Part shown: one piece after another, positions 1 to 5,221 of the stretch | Numbering within the stretch: position 1 is the stretch's first letter | Layout of the letters: each line of letters begins with the position of its first letter | Assembly (NCBI GenBank): GCA_011371465.1 | Contig: DRQL01000101.1 | Location: forward strand, 1 to 5,463 | Origin: Gammaproteobacteria bacterium | GTDB taxonomy: Bacteria; Pseudomonadota; Gammaproteobacteria; DSM-19610 | DNA length: 5,463 nt | Direction: 5' to 3' | Position numbers and translations under genes: made by a program | Notes under the pieces: generated by a model | Told to the model about the DNA's origin: nothing | Databases searched by the model: none | What the model saw: only the letters and a program-made list of their open reading frames with translations

Positions 1-93
1 ATCAAGGTCATCTTCGCCGCTTCCGAACTGGAAGCGGAAGAACTGCTGATGGAAAAACGCGAGGAACCGATCCTGCGTGAATGGGAGAAGTAG
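1..93 (+). CDS. 3' end of an unidentified gene (partial)
   Basis: Frame 1 is open from the window edge to a TAG at 91-93 and gives 30 C-terminal residues. They begin IKVIFAASELEAEELL and end ILREWEK. The stretch is rich in Glu and Leu and would form a charged amphipathic helix. It shows no motif I can assign to a family. The next gene starts 9 nt after the stop on the same strand, so the two are probably co-transcribed. The GGGAGAAG inside the last codons of this gene (83-90) is the likely ribosome binding site of that next gene. Coding is inferred from the open frame, the close spacing and codon use. The function is unknown because the body of the gene lies outside the window. Confidence 0.65.
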   Translation: MKVIFAASELEAEELLMEKREEPILREWEK

Positions 94-102
94 CCATCGC
101 CC

Positions 103-561
103 ATGGTCGAGGAAGACGAATACCGTTCCACCTACAACCACATTAACGAGCGTCGCTGCGTATTTGAAAAAGCCGTACTGAGTCACCGTTGCGCCTGCGC
201 ACTCTCGACCCGCTTCTACCTCGCCGACCGTGAAGGGATTGCCTGTGACTCGGACACCGCCTACCGACGCTGCGCCCGGTTGATCAGCCTGCTGCGCGAA
301 AATGCCCGTTTTGCCCTGAAAGTCACCAGCCTCGAAGGCAAGCTGCCGCACGCGAGGGAAATCAAGGTACAGAACGGCGGCCTGCTGGGCCTGCAGCGGC
401 TGCTGAGGCCGGACCTGGACACCGACCAGGTGACCGACATCTCGGCACTGACGACCCTGGGTGAAAGCACCTACGGATCGCTGGAACAGTTCCCCTACCG
501 GGAGATCGTCAAATCCATCGTTGCTTTTGAAGGCCGCCGACGACCTGAATCAAAACGCTAG
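103..561 (+). CDS. Cysteine-rich conserved hypothetical protein, possible metal or Fe-S binder
   Basis: This 152-residue protein starts at ATG 103, with GGAGAAG at 84-90 about 12 nt upstream, and ends at TAG 559-561. Five cysteines cluster in the N-terminal third: Cys19, Cys30, Cys32, Cys48 and Cys57. His13 and His28 lie nearby. The spacing C-X10-C-X-C-X15-C-X8-C could bind zinc or an Fe-S cluster, but that is inference. A Gly/Leu-rich segment (KVQNGGLLGLQRLL, about 88-101) and a C-terminal amphipathic stretch (SLEQFPYREIVKSIVAFEGR, about 126-145) look like conserved core rather than random translation. There is no signal peptide or membrane segment, so it is probably cytoplasmic. It follows the partial gene by 9 nt and is probably in its operon. 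Its stop codon abuts an inverted repeat. I do not recognise a named family. Confidence 0.85.
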   Translation: MVEEDEYRSTYNHINERRCVFEKAVLSHRCACALSTRFYLADREGIACDSDTAYRRCARLISLLRENARFALKVTSLEGKLPHAREIKVQNGGLLGLQRLLRPDLDTDQVTDISALTTLGESTYGSLEQFPYREIVKSIVAFEGRRRPESKR

Positions 562-628
562 CCTGCATTTCTCACCGGGTTCCGTAGCGAGGCGCCGCCG
601 CAGCAGGAAGTTGGTGAGAAATGCAGGC
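561..628. repeat. 68-bp palindromic element with 16-bp perfect inverted repeats
   Basis: The left arm GCCTGCATTTCTCACC (561-576) is an exact reverse complement of the right arm GGTGAGAAATGCAGGC (613-628), with 36 nt between them. In + strand RNA the stem can extend inward by two G-U pairs (577-612 and 578-611), a G/G mismatch, and TTCC/GGAA (580-583 with 606-609). That leaves a GC-rich 22-nt loop. No T-tract follows, so it is not a standard intrinsic terminator. The G of the upstream gene's TAG is the first base of the left arm. The right arm contains an ATG (621) in the frame of the downstream DUF465 gene. No target-site duplication is visible at the flanks. It could be a REP-like or MITE-like dispersed repeat, or an mRNA 3'-end hairpin. 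The repeat is seen directly; its class is inferred. Confidence 0.85.
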
Positions 629-947
629 CAGGATGAAGTCAGGCACGATGCGCGGTATATTGTGCGCGCCGTGCAGGAGGGGGCACGATGCCGTAACCAC
701 GGCGACTGCAGGCACAGGAGCAGCGGCCATCAACCAAAAGCTGACACCCGAGGAAATTCGTTCACTGCGCCGGCAGCTGGAAGAGCTGACGCTGGAGCAC
801 CGCGACCTGGACGATGTGATTCACCACCTCATCCACTCCGATTACCCCGACCAGCTGCAACTCAAGCGCCTGAAAAAGCGCAAACTGCTGCTGAAAGACT
901 CGATCAACCAGCTGCAGAGCCGCCTGATACCCGATCTCGACGCCTGA
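621..947 (+). CDS. YdcH/DUF465-family small helical protein, start uncertain
   Basis: The C-terminal 70 or so residues, from about LTPEEIRSLRRQLEEL onward, match the DUF465/YdcH pattern. There are two charged helices, roughly residues 42-70 and 79-103 of the longest form. They are joined by a turn containing HSDYPDQ, and the second helix carries the LKKRKLLLKDSI-type motif. Such proteins are usually about 70-80 residues, are probably cytoplasmic, and form helical hairpins of unknown role. The longest frame begins at ATG 621 inside the inverted-repeat arm, so its first 30 or so residues are probably not native. Other in-frame starts are ATG 633, ATG 648 and TTG 660. A consensus AGGAGG-N7-ATG at 675-690 is out of frame and stops after two codons. 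An AGGAG at 716-720 lies 8 nt before an ATC at 729 that would give a family-length 72-residue protein. The family call is firm; the start is not. The gene ends 11 nt from a convergent gene. Confidence 0.8.
   Translation: MQARMKSGTMRGILCAPCRRGHDAVTTATAGTGAAAINQKLTPEEIRSLRRQLEELTLEHRDLDDVIHHLIHSDYPDQLQLKRLKKRKLLLKDSINQLQSRLIPDLDA
675..696 (+). promoter_or_regulatory. Consensus ribosome binding site leading into ATG-CCG-TAA
   Basis: A full AGGAGG (675-680) is followed by a 7-nt spacer and ATG at 688-690. The next codons are CCG and TAA, so translation from here stops after Met-Pro. The DUF465 frame is one base out of register with this ATG. The site is the best Shine-Dalgarno in the left half of the window. 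It suggests either the original start of the DUF465 gene, displaced by a 1-nt change, or a minimal leader peptide. Confidence 0.6.
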
Positions 948-958
948 TTGAGCGCCGC

Positions 959-1663
959 TTAGCGAACCCGGTAACTGGTTTTCGCGGGTCTGGACAGCAC
1001 CTCGATGCTGGCACCTCTGGTTTTGGCCTGGCGCCGAACCTGCACGTAGATCTGCTTGTTCCCCTTGCCCGCGCTGGTGGTAAAGGCCACCGCAGGCGCC
1101 AGCGCCTGCCAGGGCGCGCCTTCGAAATCGGCCTGTTCACTGATACGGATCTGGTTAGCCTCACCGGATACCCGCACCGAAACCAGCACCCGGCCCGCTT
1201 CCCCGGCCGTACCATCCGGCCTGATAGCGATATGCTCGATGGCCAGGCCGGAAGCCGTATCGTCCTGCGACGCCGGCAGCGGCGCATCACACTGCGGACC
1301 ACCGCCTCCCGAGGCGAGCTTGATGATCAGGATTCTGCTCTGGTAGAGCGGTTCCAGGAGTTGCTGGCGCCCCTGGTACCCCGATTTCGAGACCGTGGCC
1401 TGCATGGCCACCGGCCGCTGAACCAGACCGGTAAACCGCGCCACACCGTCGGCATCCGATCGCAGGGCACCGAACTGGTCCGGCCTGGCAGTAATGCCCA
1501 GGCAGACTGCAGCATTGCTGACGGGCTTTCCGCTCTGTTTGTCCAGAACGTGAACCTCCAGCCAGCGCGCCTCGTCGGACACGGAGAATGCACTGCCGGA
1601 AAACGCGCTGAATACCACCCCGAGCCATGCGGCCAACCAGATACTGTTTCGCTTGTTATTCAT
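959..1663 (-). CDS. Secreted protein with a carboxypeptidase-regulatory-like domain and a C-terminal beta domain
   Basis: This 234-residue protein starts at ATG 1661-1663, preceded by AGGGGGCG about 8 nt upstream, and ends at TAA 959-961. Residues 1 to about 27 form a signal peptide: basic MNNKR, a hydrophobic core, then a small-residue SGSAFS cleavage region. Residues 34-116 read as a carboxypeptidase-regulatory-like or transthyretin-like beta sandwich: LEVHVLD, GKPVSNAAVCLG, DADGVARFTGL and a terminal ILIIKLA strand. A Gly-rich linker (119-122) leads to a second Ig-like or fibronectin-like domain (about 140-232), with VLVSVRVSGEA, IRISEQADFEG, W185 and a KQIYVQVR strand. Cys54 and Cys125 could form a disulphide. 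A periplasmic or surface role, such as ligand or envelope binding, is inferred; no catalytic motif is visible. It lies 76 nt downstream of the small - strand gene and converges on the DUF465 gene. Confidence 0.85.
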   Translation of the reverse strand: MNNKRNSIWLAAWLGVVFSAFSGSAFSVSDEARWLEVHVLDKQSGKPVSNAAVCLGITARPDQFGALRSDADGVARFTGLVQRPVAMQATVSKSGYQGRQQLLEPLYQSRILIIKLASGGGGPQCDAPLPASQDDTASGLAIEHIAIRPDGTAGEAGRVLVSVRVSGEANQIRISEQADFEGAPWQALAPAVAFTTSAGKGNKQIYVQVRRQAKTRGASIEVLSRPAKTSYRVR

Positions 1664-1739
1664 TTTTTATCGCCCCCTGTCATTATTCTGGCTCCCCCAG
1701 TGTATAACCCTGTTACACACAGGTACAGTCCTGCACCCC
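1664..1739 (-). promoter_or_regulatory. Spacer with a possible promoter for the secreted-protein gene
   Basis: This 76-nt spacer separates two - strand genes. Read on the - strand it holds a TTATAC -10-like hexamer (1702-1707), about 40 nt before the ATG, with no good -35 at the right distance. A small inverted repeat, CCTGT-TACAC-ACAGG, lies at 1709-1723. It could be an operator or a weak hairpin behind the upstream gene. The promoter call is tentative. Confidence 0.25.
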
Positions 1740-1970
1740 TCAGACCTCCGGATCGTCTTCAAGCCCCGGAAAATTCAGGGTAAATTTCTGAATCCACTCG
1801 CGCGCAGCCTGCTCCGCACCCAGCCGTCGACCCTCGCTGGCGAGCACTTTCGCCCGGTAGTGCTCGATATGGCAGATCTGCTCGACCATGCGTGCGCGGT
1901 ACAGGTCGCCCGGCTCTACAAACGCCACACCGGTCATGAAAGCCGGCCCATCGCGGTGACACCAGACCAC
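1740..1970 (-). CDS. Small hypothetical protein, 76 residues
   Basis: The frame ends at TGA 1740-1742. The first possible start below the upstream in-frame TGA is GTG at 1968-1970, giving 76 residues. ATG at 1935-1937 would give 65. Neither start has a clear Shine-Dalgarno. The sequence looks like a real compact protein: a short beta-like opening (PAFMTGVAFVEPGDLY), a long helix (RARMVEQICHIEHYRAKVLASEG) and a second helix (GAEQAAREWIQKF), ending in an acidic tail. There is no signal peptide, membrane segment or catalytic motif, so it is probably cytoplasmic. The helix pattern could suit a small regulatory or binding protein, but I do not recognise the family. It may share a transcript with the secreted-protein gene 76 nt downstream. 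It is divergent from the large membrane-protein gene. The opposite strand is also open here, but its translation shows no protein-like pattern. Confidence 0.65.
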   Translation of the reverse strand: MVWCHRDGPAFMTGVAFVEPGDLYRARMVEQICHIEHYRAKVLASEGRRLGAEQAAREWIQKFTLNFPGLEDDPEV

Positions 1971-1989
1971 CTGCGGCGAGCGGGAAGCG

Positions 1990-2001
1990 TGAACCGGTTC
2001 A
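1990..2001. promoter_or_regulatory. 12-bp perfect palindrome in the divergent spacer
   Basis: TGAACCGGTTCA reads the same on both strands. It lies in the 137-nt spacer between divergent genes, 20 nt upstream of the GTG of the - strand gene and about 107 nt upstream of the + strand start. That position suits a dimeric-regulator operator, but there is only one copy and the function is inferred. A 5-bp hairpin, AAATC-AGCA-GATTT, lies nearby at 2036-2049. I see no strong -35/-10 pair on either strand of the spacer. Confidence 0.3.
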
Positions 2002-2094
2002 GATTTTCACCCCGTACCACGCAGGTAAAGCCCGCAAATCAGCAGATTTCCGGCCTGCGCCCTCAATAAAGCGCGGCGGCTGACGTTATCTCTG

Positions 2095-2110
2095 AAGGGA
2101 CAAACTATTG
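2095..2110 (+). promoter_or_regulatory. Ribosome binding site that selects a TTG start
   Basis: AAGGGA at 2095-2100 is 7 nt before TTG 2108-2110 but 16 nt before the in-frame ATG at 2117. The spacing therefore favours TTG as the start of the membrane-protein gene. Confidence 0.5.
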
Positions 2111-3667
2111 CCAGCTATGGAAATTCGAAAACGCAAGCAAGCCGGATCAACGGCCGGGCCGGCACAGCCGATCCACCGCAGTCACGCCGAAAAAGTCCGC
2201 CGCCGCGCTGAAGAGCTTACGGAACCCGTTGATGTACAGGATGAAAACAGGGATCGCGCACGCAATCACCAGCGGCAACAGGCCGAACGGCAGATGGCCA
2301 AACTGCGCAGTGATGCGGTCCAGGCCAGGCGGCTGGCGGAACACATTGAAAACCTGTCGCAGGGAACCGCGGCATACAAACGCAAGCGGAAACACGTCAT
2401 GACAGACTCGACCATCGTTGACTCCGGCCACGCACAGCGTCTGCAACGCAGGGCACAGGACCGGTCCGCAAGTGGCGGGAAGCAGATGAACTTCAATCCG
2501 CTGCATCCCTCCATGGAGCTGCCACCGGAGCAGCTGATCCGCCTGCTGGGCATGGAAAGCAAAAAAATCCGTAAATCCCGGCCAAGGAAACCGCGCCCGC
2601 TGGCCAGCCCGATGCAGACCGGGACACCACAAACAGAAGCTGCCGATGCACCGAAATCCCGCTCGCCGGAAACTGAAAATCCGGTAGAACAGACACTCAG
2701 CCCGGTCAATCGCGATATCCAGTATGAACGCTGCGAAGCACCACAGGCCTTCGATAGCCGGCGTTCCGGTTTACTGGTACCCGCCCTGGTGGCCGGCGTC
2801 GTCGCCGGCATGGTCGTATCCGGCTACCTGTTCTGGTTTCAGCCTGCTGATACGGGAGTACAGAAAGCCCCCGCACCGGTAAGCACAGGCCACTCCGCGC
2901 AGGCGCAAACCCGAAGCAAACCGGTGACGCGTACCGCTGCACCGGCCACAACCGCGGTAAAAGAAAAGAAAATGAACGCACAGGAACGCGCAGACTGGCA
3001 GGCAGCCATTAAAACCCGGGAGCAACAGCTGCACAGCGCCGCGCAACAACGCCTGGCTGAAGATATCGCGCAACAACAGCGCCGAATGGCCGCACCGCAG
3101 CAGCCGGACAGGATACCGGCCGCCATCTCAACGCAGGCACCCGGAGCTGCCCCTGCAGCTGCGCGCACCGACATGGACGCACCCGCGGTCCCGCACGCAC
3201 AGACCGCTACCCCCGCAACAGACCCGGCAAATGATCCTGCAGTCACACCGACTCCGGCGACGGCCGAAATGGACACTGTGACAACGTCTGCAACCGCAGG
3301 AGCCCAGGGTCTTCCTGAAACCGGCCCTGAACCAACCGCCACTGCGCCCGCTTCACCGGCGGCGGACGTTGAGGAACGGGCTGCTACCGCGCTCGACGCG
3401 GTTCAGCCCGATACGCCTGACGTGCCCATACCCCCGGAACCGGCGGACGTCACACCGGCACCCGTCGAGGCCATGCCCGCTGAAAGCGGAGAAGCATCTC
3501 CGCCCGACGAAGCAACACTCGTGGCACCCGCGCCGGCCGATACCGAACCCGCCATTGCGCCGCTACCGGAAACGGGCAACCCCGCAGCGGAAGGCGACGA
3601 TGCCACGACAATGGAGCCGGTGGCAGCAGAGCCGACCGGCGCAAACACGGATGAGCGCTTATTCTGA
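2108..3667 (+). CDS. Single-pass membrane protein with basic cytoplasmic part and Pro/Ala-rich acidic exterior
   Basis: The 519-residue product starts at TTG 2108 (AAGGGA 7 nt upstream); ATG 2117 is an alternative. Residues 1-160 are very basic and Arg/Gln-rich with a probable coiled coil (about 26-85), then a short motif LPPEQLIRLLG (138-148). Residues 221-244 form the only strong membrane segment. Basic residues before it (SRR) and acidic sequence after it predict a cytoplasmic N-terminus and periplasmic C-terminus. Outside, residues 289-327 look like a short Gln-rich coiled coil (ERADWQAAIKTREQQL and following). Residues 328-519 are low-complexity Pro/Ala/Thr/Glu, probably disordered and able to span the periplasm, rather like the linkers of TonB or FimV proteins. 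There is no catalytic motif and no recognised family. A shorter form could start at Met98 (2399). Codon use is typical, with many CTG, GCC and CGC codons. The 3' end overlaps the convergent DUF2914 gene by 9 nt. Confidence 0.75.
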   Translation: MPAMEIRKRKQAGSTAGPAQPIHRSHAEKVRRRAEELTEPVDVQDENRDRARNHQRQQAERQMAKLRSDAVQARRLAEHIENLSQGTAAYKRKRKHVMTDSTIVDSGHAQRLQRRAQDRSASGGKQMNFNPLHPSMELPPEQLIRLLGMESKKIRKSRPRKPRPLASPMQTGTPQTEAADAPKSRSPETENPVEQTLSPVNRDIQYERCEAPQAFDSRRSGLLVPALVAGVVAGMVVSGYLFWFQPADTGVQKAPAPVSTGHSAQAQTRSKPVTRTAAPATTAVKEKKMNAQERADWQAAIKTREQQLHSAAQQRLAEDIAQQQRRMAAPQQPDRIPAAISTQAPGAAPAAARTDMDAPAVPHAQTATPATDPANDPAVTPTPATAEMDTVTTSATAGAQGLPETGPEPTATAPASPAADVEERAATALDAVQPDTPDVPIPPEPADVTPAPVEAMPAESGEASPPDEATLVAPAPADTEPAIAPLPETGNPAAEGDDATTMEPVAAEPTGANTDERLF

Positions 3668-4120
3668 GGAATCTTCCGGCCGGGCAACCGGCGTTGAAAG
3701 CGCGCCGGCCTGCGCCGGCTCATAGAGAAACAGTTCGGTATGCAACGGCCAGCCACTCTGGTCATACACCGTCACCGACCACTCACCGGTCTGTTCCGGC
3801 TCGATTACATTTTTTGAATACACCCGCCAGCGTGCCCCCTTGACCGCGAACGGCTTCATCGAGACCACCCGTCCGCGGTACGACCAGCGGTGTTGCACCT
3901 CGCGGCCTTCCAGGTGGCGCAGGTCGGTGAAAAAATAGATTTCGCGGGACGGTGGTGACAGCACGACCACCTTGTCGACCGGTTCGCGATTCCTGATCCC
4001 GGTGGTGAACTGCGCACGCGCAACCGCCCAGTCCGGGTCCGGGACCGGCACTTCTGCAACGGCGACCTGCACCCACAGCAGGAGAAATACCGGCCACCAG
4101 CGATACCATCGCCTGGTCAT
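3659..4120 (-). CDS. DUF2914 domain secreted protein
   Basis: This 153-residue protein starts at ATG 4118-4120 and ends at TAA 3659-3661. Residues 1-22 form a signal peptide: MTRRWYRWW, a Leu/Val core, then AVA before Glu23. Residues of about 33-133 match the DUF2914 pattern: AQFTTGIRNREPVD, IYFFTDL (61-67), HRWSYRG (77-83), RWRVYS (97-102), G-x-W-x-V (112-116) and a closing ELFLYE strand. The domain is probably an all-beta fold of unknown function, found in secreted or membrane-anchored bacterial proteins; here it should be periplasmic. Its ATG overlaps the zapE stop in an ATGA tetranucleotide, with GGAG about 8 nt upstream inside zapE, so translation is probably coupled to zapE. The C-terminal 20 residues are a polar Pro/Ser/Glu tail with no obvious role. 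The family call is by motif memory, not a search. Confidence 0.88.
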   Translation of the reverse strand: MTRRWYRWWPVFLLLWVQVAVAEVPVPDPDWAVARAQFTTGIRNREPVDKVVVLSPPSREIYFFTDLRHLEGREVQHRWSYRGRVVSMKPFAVKGARWRVYSKNVIEPEQTGEWSVTVYDQSGWPLHTELFLYEPAQAGALSTPVARPEDSSE

Positions 4121-5217
4121 CGGGCAAGCTCCGGGTCCGGACGATGTGGCTGCGCCAGGTAAGACGCACTGGACATTTCCGTAAGGCGGCTGGCGGTGCG
4201 CCGGAACAATGCCTCCAGCTGACCCTGCGGATACAGCTGTTGCGGCGCTGCTGCTGCTGTCACGATGAGTTTCACCCCATGATCATACAGCGCATCGACC
4301 AGGTGAATAAAGCGCCGCGCCGCTTCGTCCAGGCCGTCACAGAATTCCGGCACACCCTCCAGCAACAGGGTGTGGTACTCGCAGGCCAGTTGCAGGTAAT
4401 CCCCTGCCGATCGCGGTTGCACACAGAGTTCATCAAAATCGAACCATACAAGGTCACCGGCCAGCGCGCGCGCCTGCAATTCCCGACCCTGTAGCCGTAC
4501 AGGCTGCCGGCCAGGCGGATCCCCGGGCGCCAGCTCGTCCAGGTGACGTTGCAGCCAGGTTCGCGCCGCCTCGCCGCCCGCCACCAGGTAGGTACCCCCG
4601 TGCTGCAACAGTTCGAGACGAAAATCCTTGCAGCCTTGCAGCGGCTGCACGCGCGTGTACCGTTGCAACAGGTCGATCGCCGGCAGGAAACGATCCCGCT
4701 GCAGGCCGTCCCGGTACAGATGTTCGGGCGCGGCATTGGATGTCGCCACCAGGGTAACGCGGTGTTCGAACAAGCTCTTCAGCAGACCGGCCAGCAACAT
4801 GGCATCGGCTACGTCCGTGACGTGAAATTCGTCCAGGCACAGCACCCGGCTACGCCCGGCAATCTGCCCCGCAACCAGCTGCAGCGGATCAGCGGTTTGC
4901 GGCAATGCTTCCAGCGCCTGGTGAATCTCCAGCATGAAGCGATGAAAGTGGACACGCCGTTTGCCGGCCAGCGGCAGGCTGTCGTAGAAAGCGTCCATCA
5001 GGTAGGTCTTGCCGCGCCCCGGCCCGCCCCACAGGTACAGTCCCTGCACCGGCGGCGCACGCCGGCCCAGCAGTCGTTCGCGGAAAGAAAGCGTCGGCGG
5101 CGCTTCGAGCAATGCATCGAACAGGGCTTGCAGCGCGGCGACGGCCTGTCGCTGTGCTTCATCCGCGTGAAAACCGTCCCGGCCCAGGTCGTCCTGGTAG
5201 CGTTGCTGTGGCGTCAT
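4117..5217 (-). CDS. zapE: ZapE, AFG1-like P-loop ATPase
   Basis: The 366-residue protein is close to the 375 or so of E. coli ZapE. It is a cytoplasmic ATPase that in E. coli associates with the FtsZ ring, destabilises FtsZ polymers and matters under heat and low oxygen; its mitochondrial relative is AFG1/LACE1. Visible motifs are an N-terminal TPQQRYQDDL opening, Walker A GGPGRGKT (64-71), Walker B VLCLDE (125-130) followed by FHVTDVADAMLL, a sensor-like VATSN (157-161), and a C-terminal FRRTASRLTEM segment (338-348) likely to hold the arginine finger, then a YL near the end. I chose ATG 5215-5217 because it fits the family N-terminus and follows the upstream stop by 4 nt with GAGG just before it. 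A start at 5271 would add 18 unrelated residues overlapping the upstream gene. It ends at TGA 4117-4119, overlapping the next gene. Confidence 0.96.
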   Translation of the reverse strand: MTPQQRYQDDLGRDGFHADEAQRQAVAALQALFDALLEAPPTLSFRERLLGRRAPPVQGLYLWGGPGRGKTYLMDAFYDSLPLAGKRRVHFHRFMLEIHQALEALPQTADPLQLVAGQIAGRSRVLCLDEFHVTDVADAMLLAGLLKSLFEHRVTLVATSNAAPEHLYRDGLQRDRFLPAIDLLQRYTRVQPLQGCKDFRLELLQHGGTYLVAGGEAARTWLQRHLDELAPGDPPGRQPVRLQGRELQARALAGDLVWFDFDELCVQPRSAGDYLQLACEYHTLLLEGVPEFCDGLDEAARRFIHLVDALYDHGVKLIVTAAAAPQQLYPQGQLEALFRRTASRLTEMSSASYLAQPHRPDPELAR

Positions 5218-5221
5218 TCCC

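Noticed and set aside
642..691. 10-bp direct repeat GGCACGATGC at 642-651 and 682-691
   Set aside because: Only two short copies 40 nt apart with unrelated sequence between them. Each includes an ATG, but nothing suggests a tandem array or att site.
461..1783. 440-codon open frame on the + strand
   Set aside because: It crosses the end of the cysteine-rich gene, the hairpin, the DUF465 gene and the whole secreted-protein gene in the wrong frame or strand. Its translation is Arg/Pro/Ala-rich with no domain pattern, typical of antisense reading in GC-rich DNA.
1653..2069. 138-codon + strand frame
   Set aside because: It spans two intergenic regions and is antisense to the small gene at 1740-1970, whose translation looks more protein-like.
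2147..2632. 161-codon - strand frame with a hydrophobic stretch
   Set aside because: The hydrophobic run is the complement of a Gln/Arg/Lys-rich + strand coding region. The + strand frame has good codon use, a ribosome site and continues into a membrane segment.
2839..3342. 167-codon - strand frame rich in Ala, Gly, Val and Cys
   Set aside because: It is the mirror of the Pro/Ala/Thr low-complexity region of the membrane-protein gene. It has no start signal and its low-complexity content follows from that mirror.
3704..3719. GCCGGC-CTGC-GCCGGC hairpin as a terminator for the + strand gene
   Set aside because: It lies inside the DUF2914 coding region and is not followed by a T-tract. GCCGGC is itself palindromic and common in GC-rich DNA.
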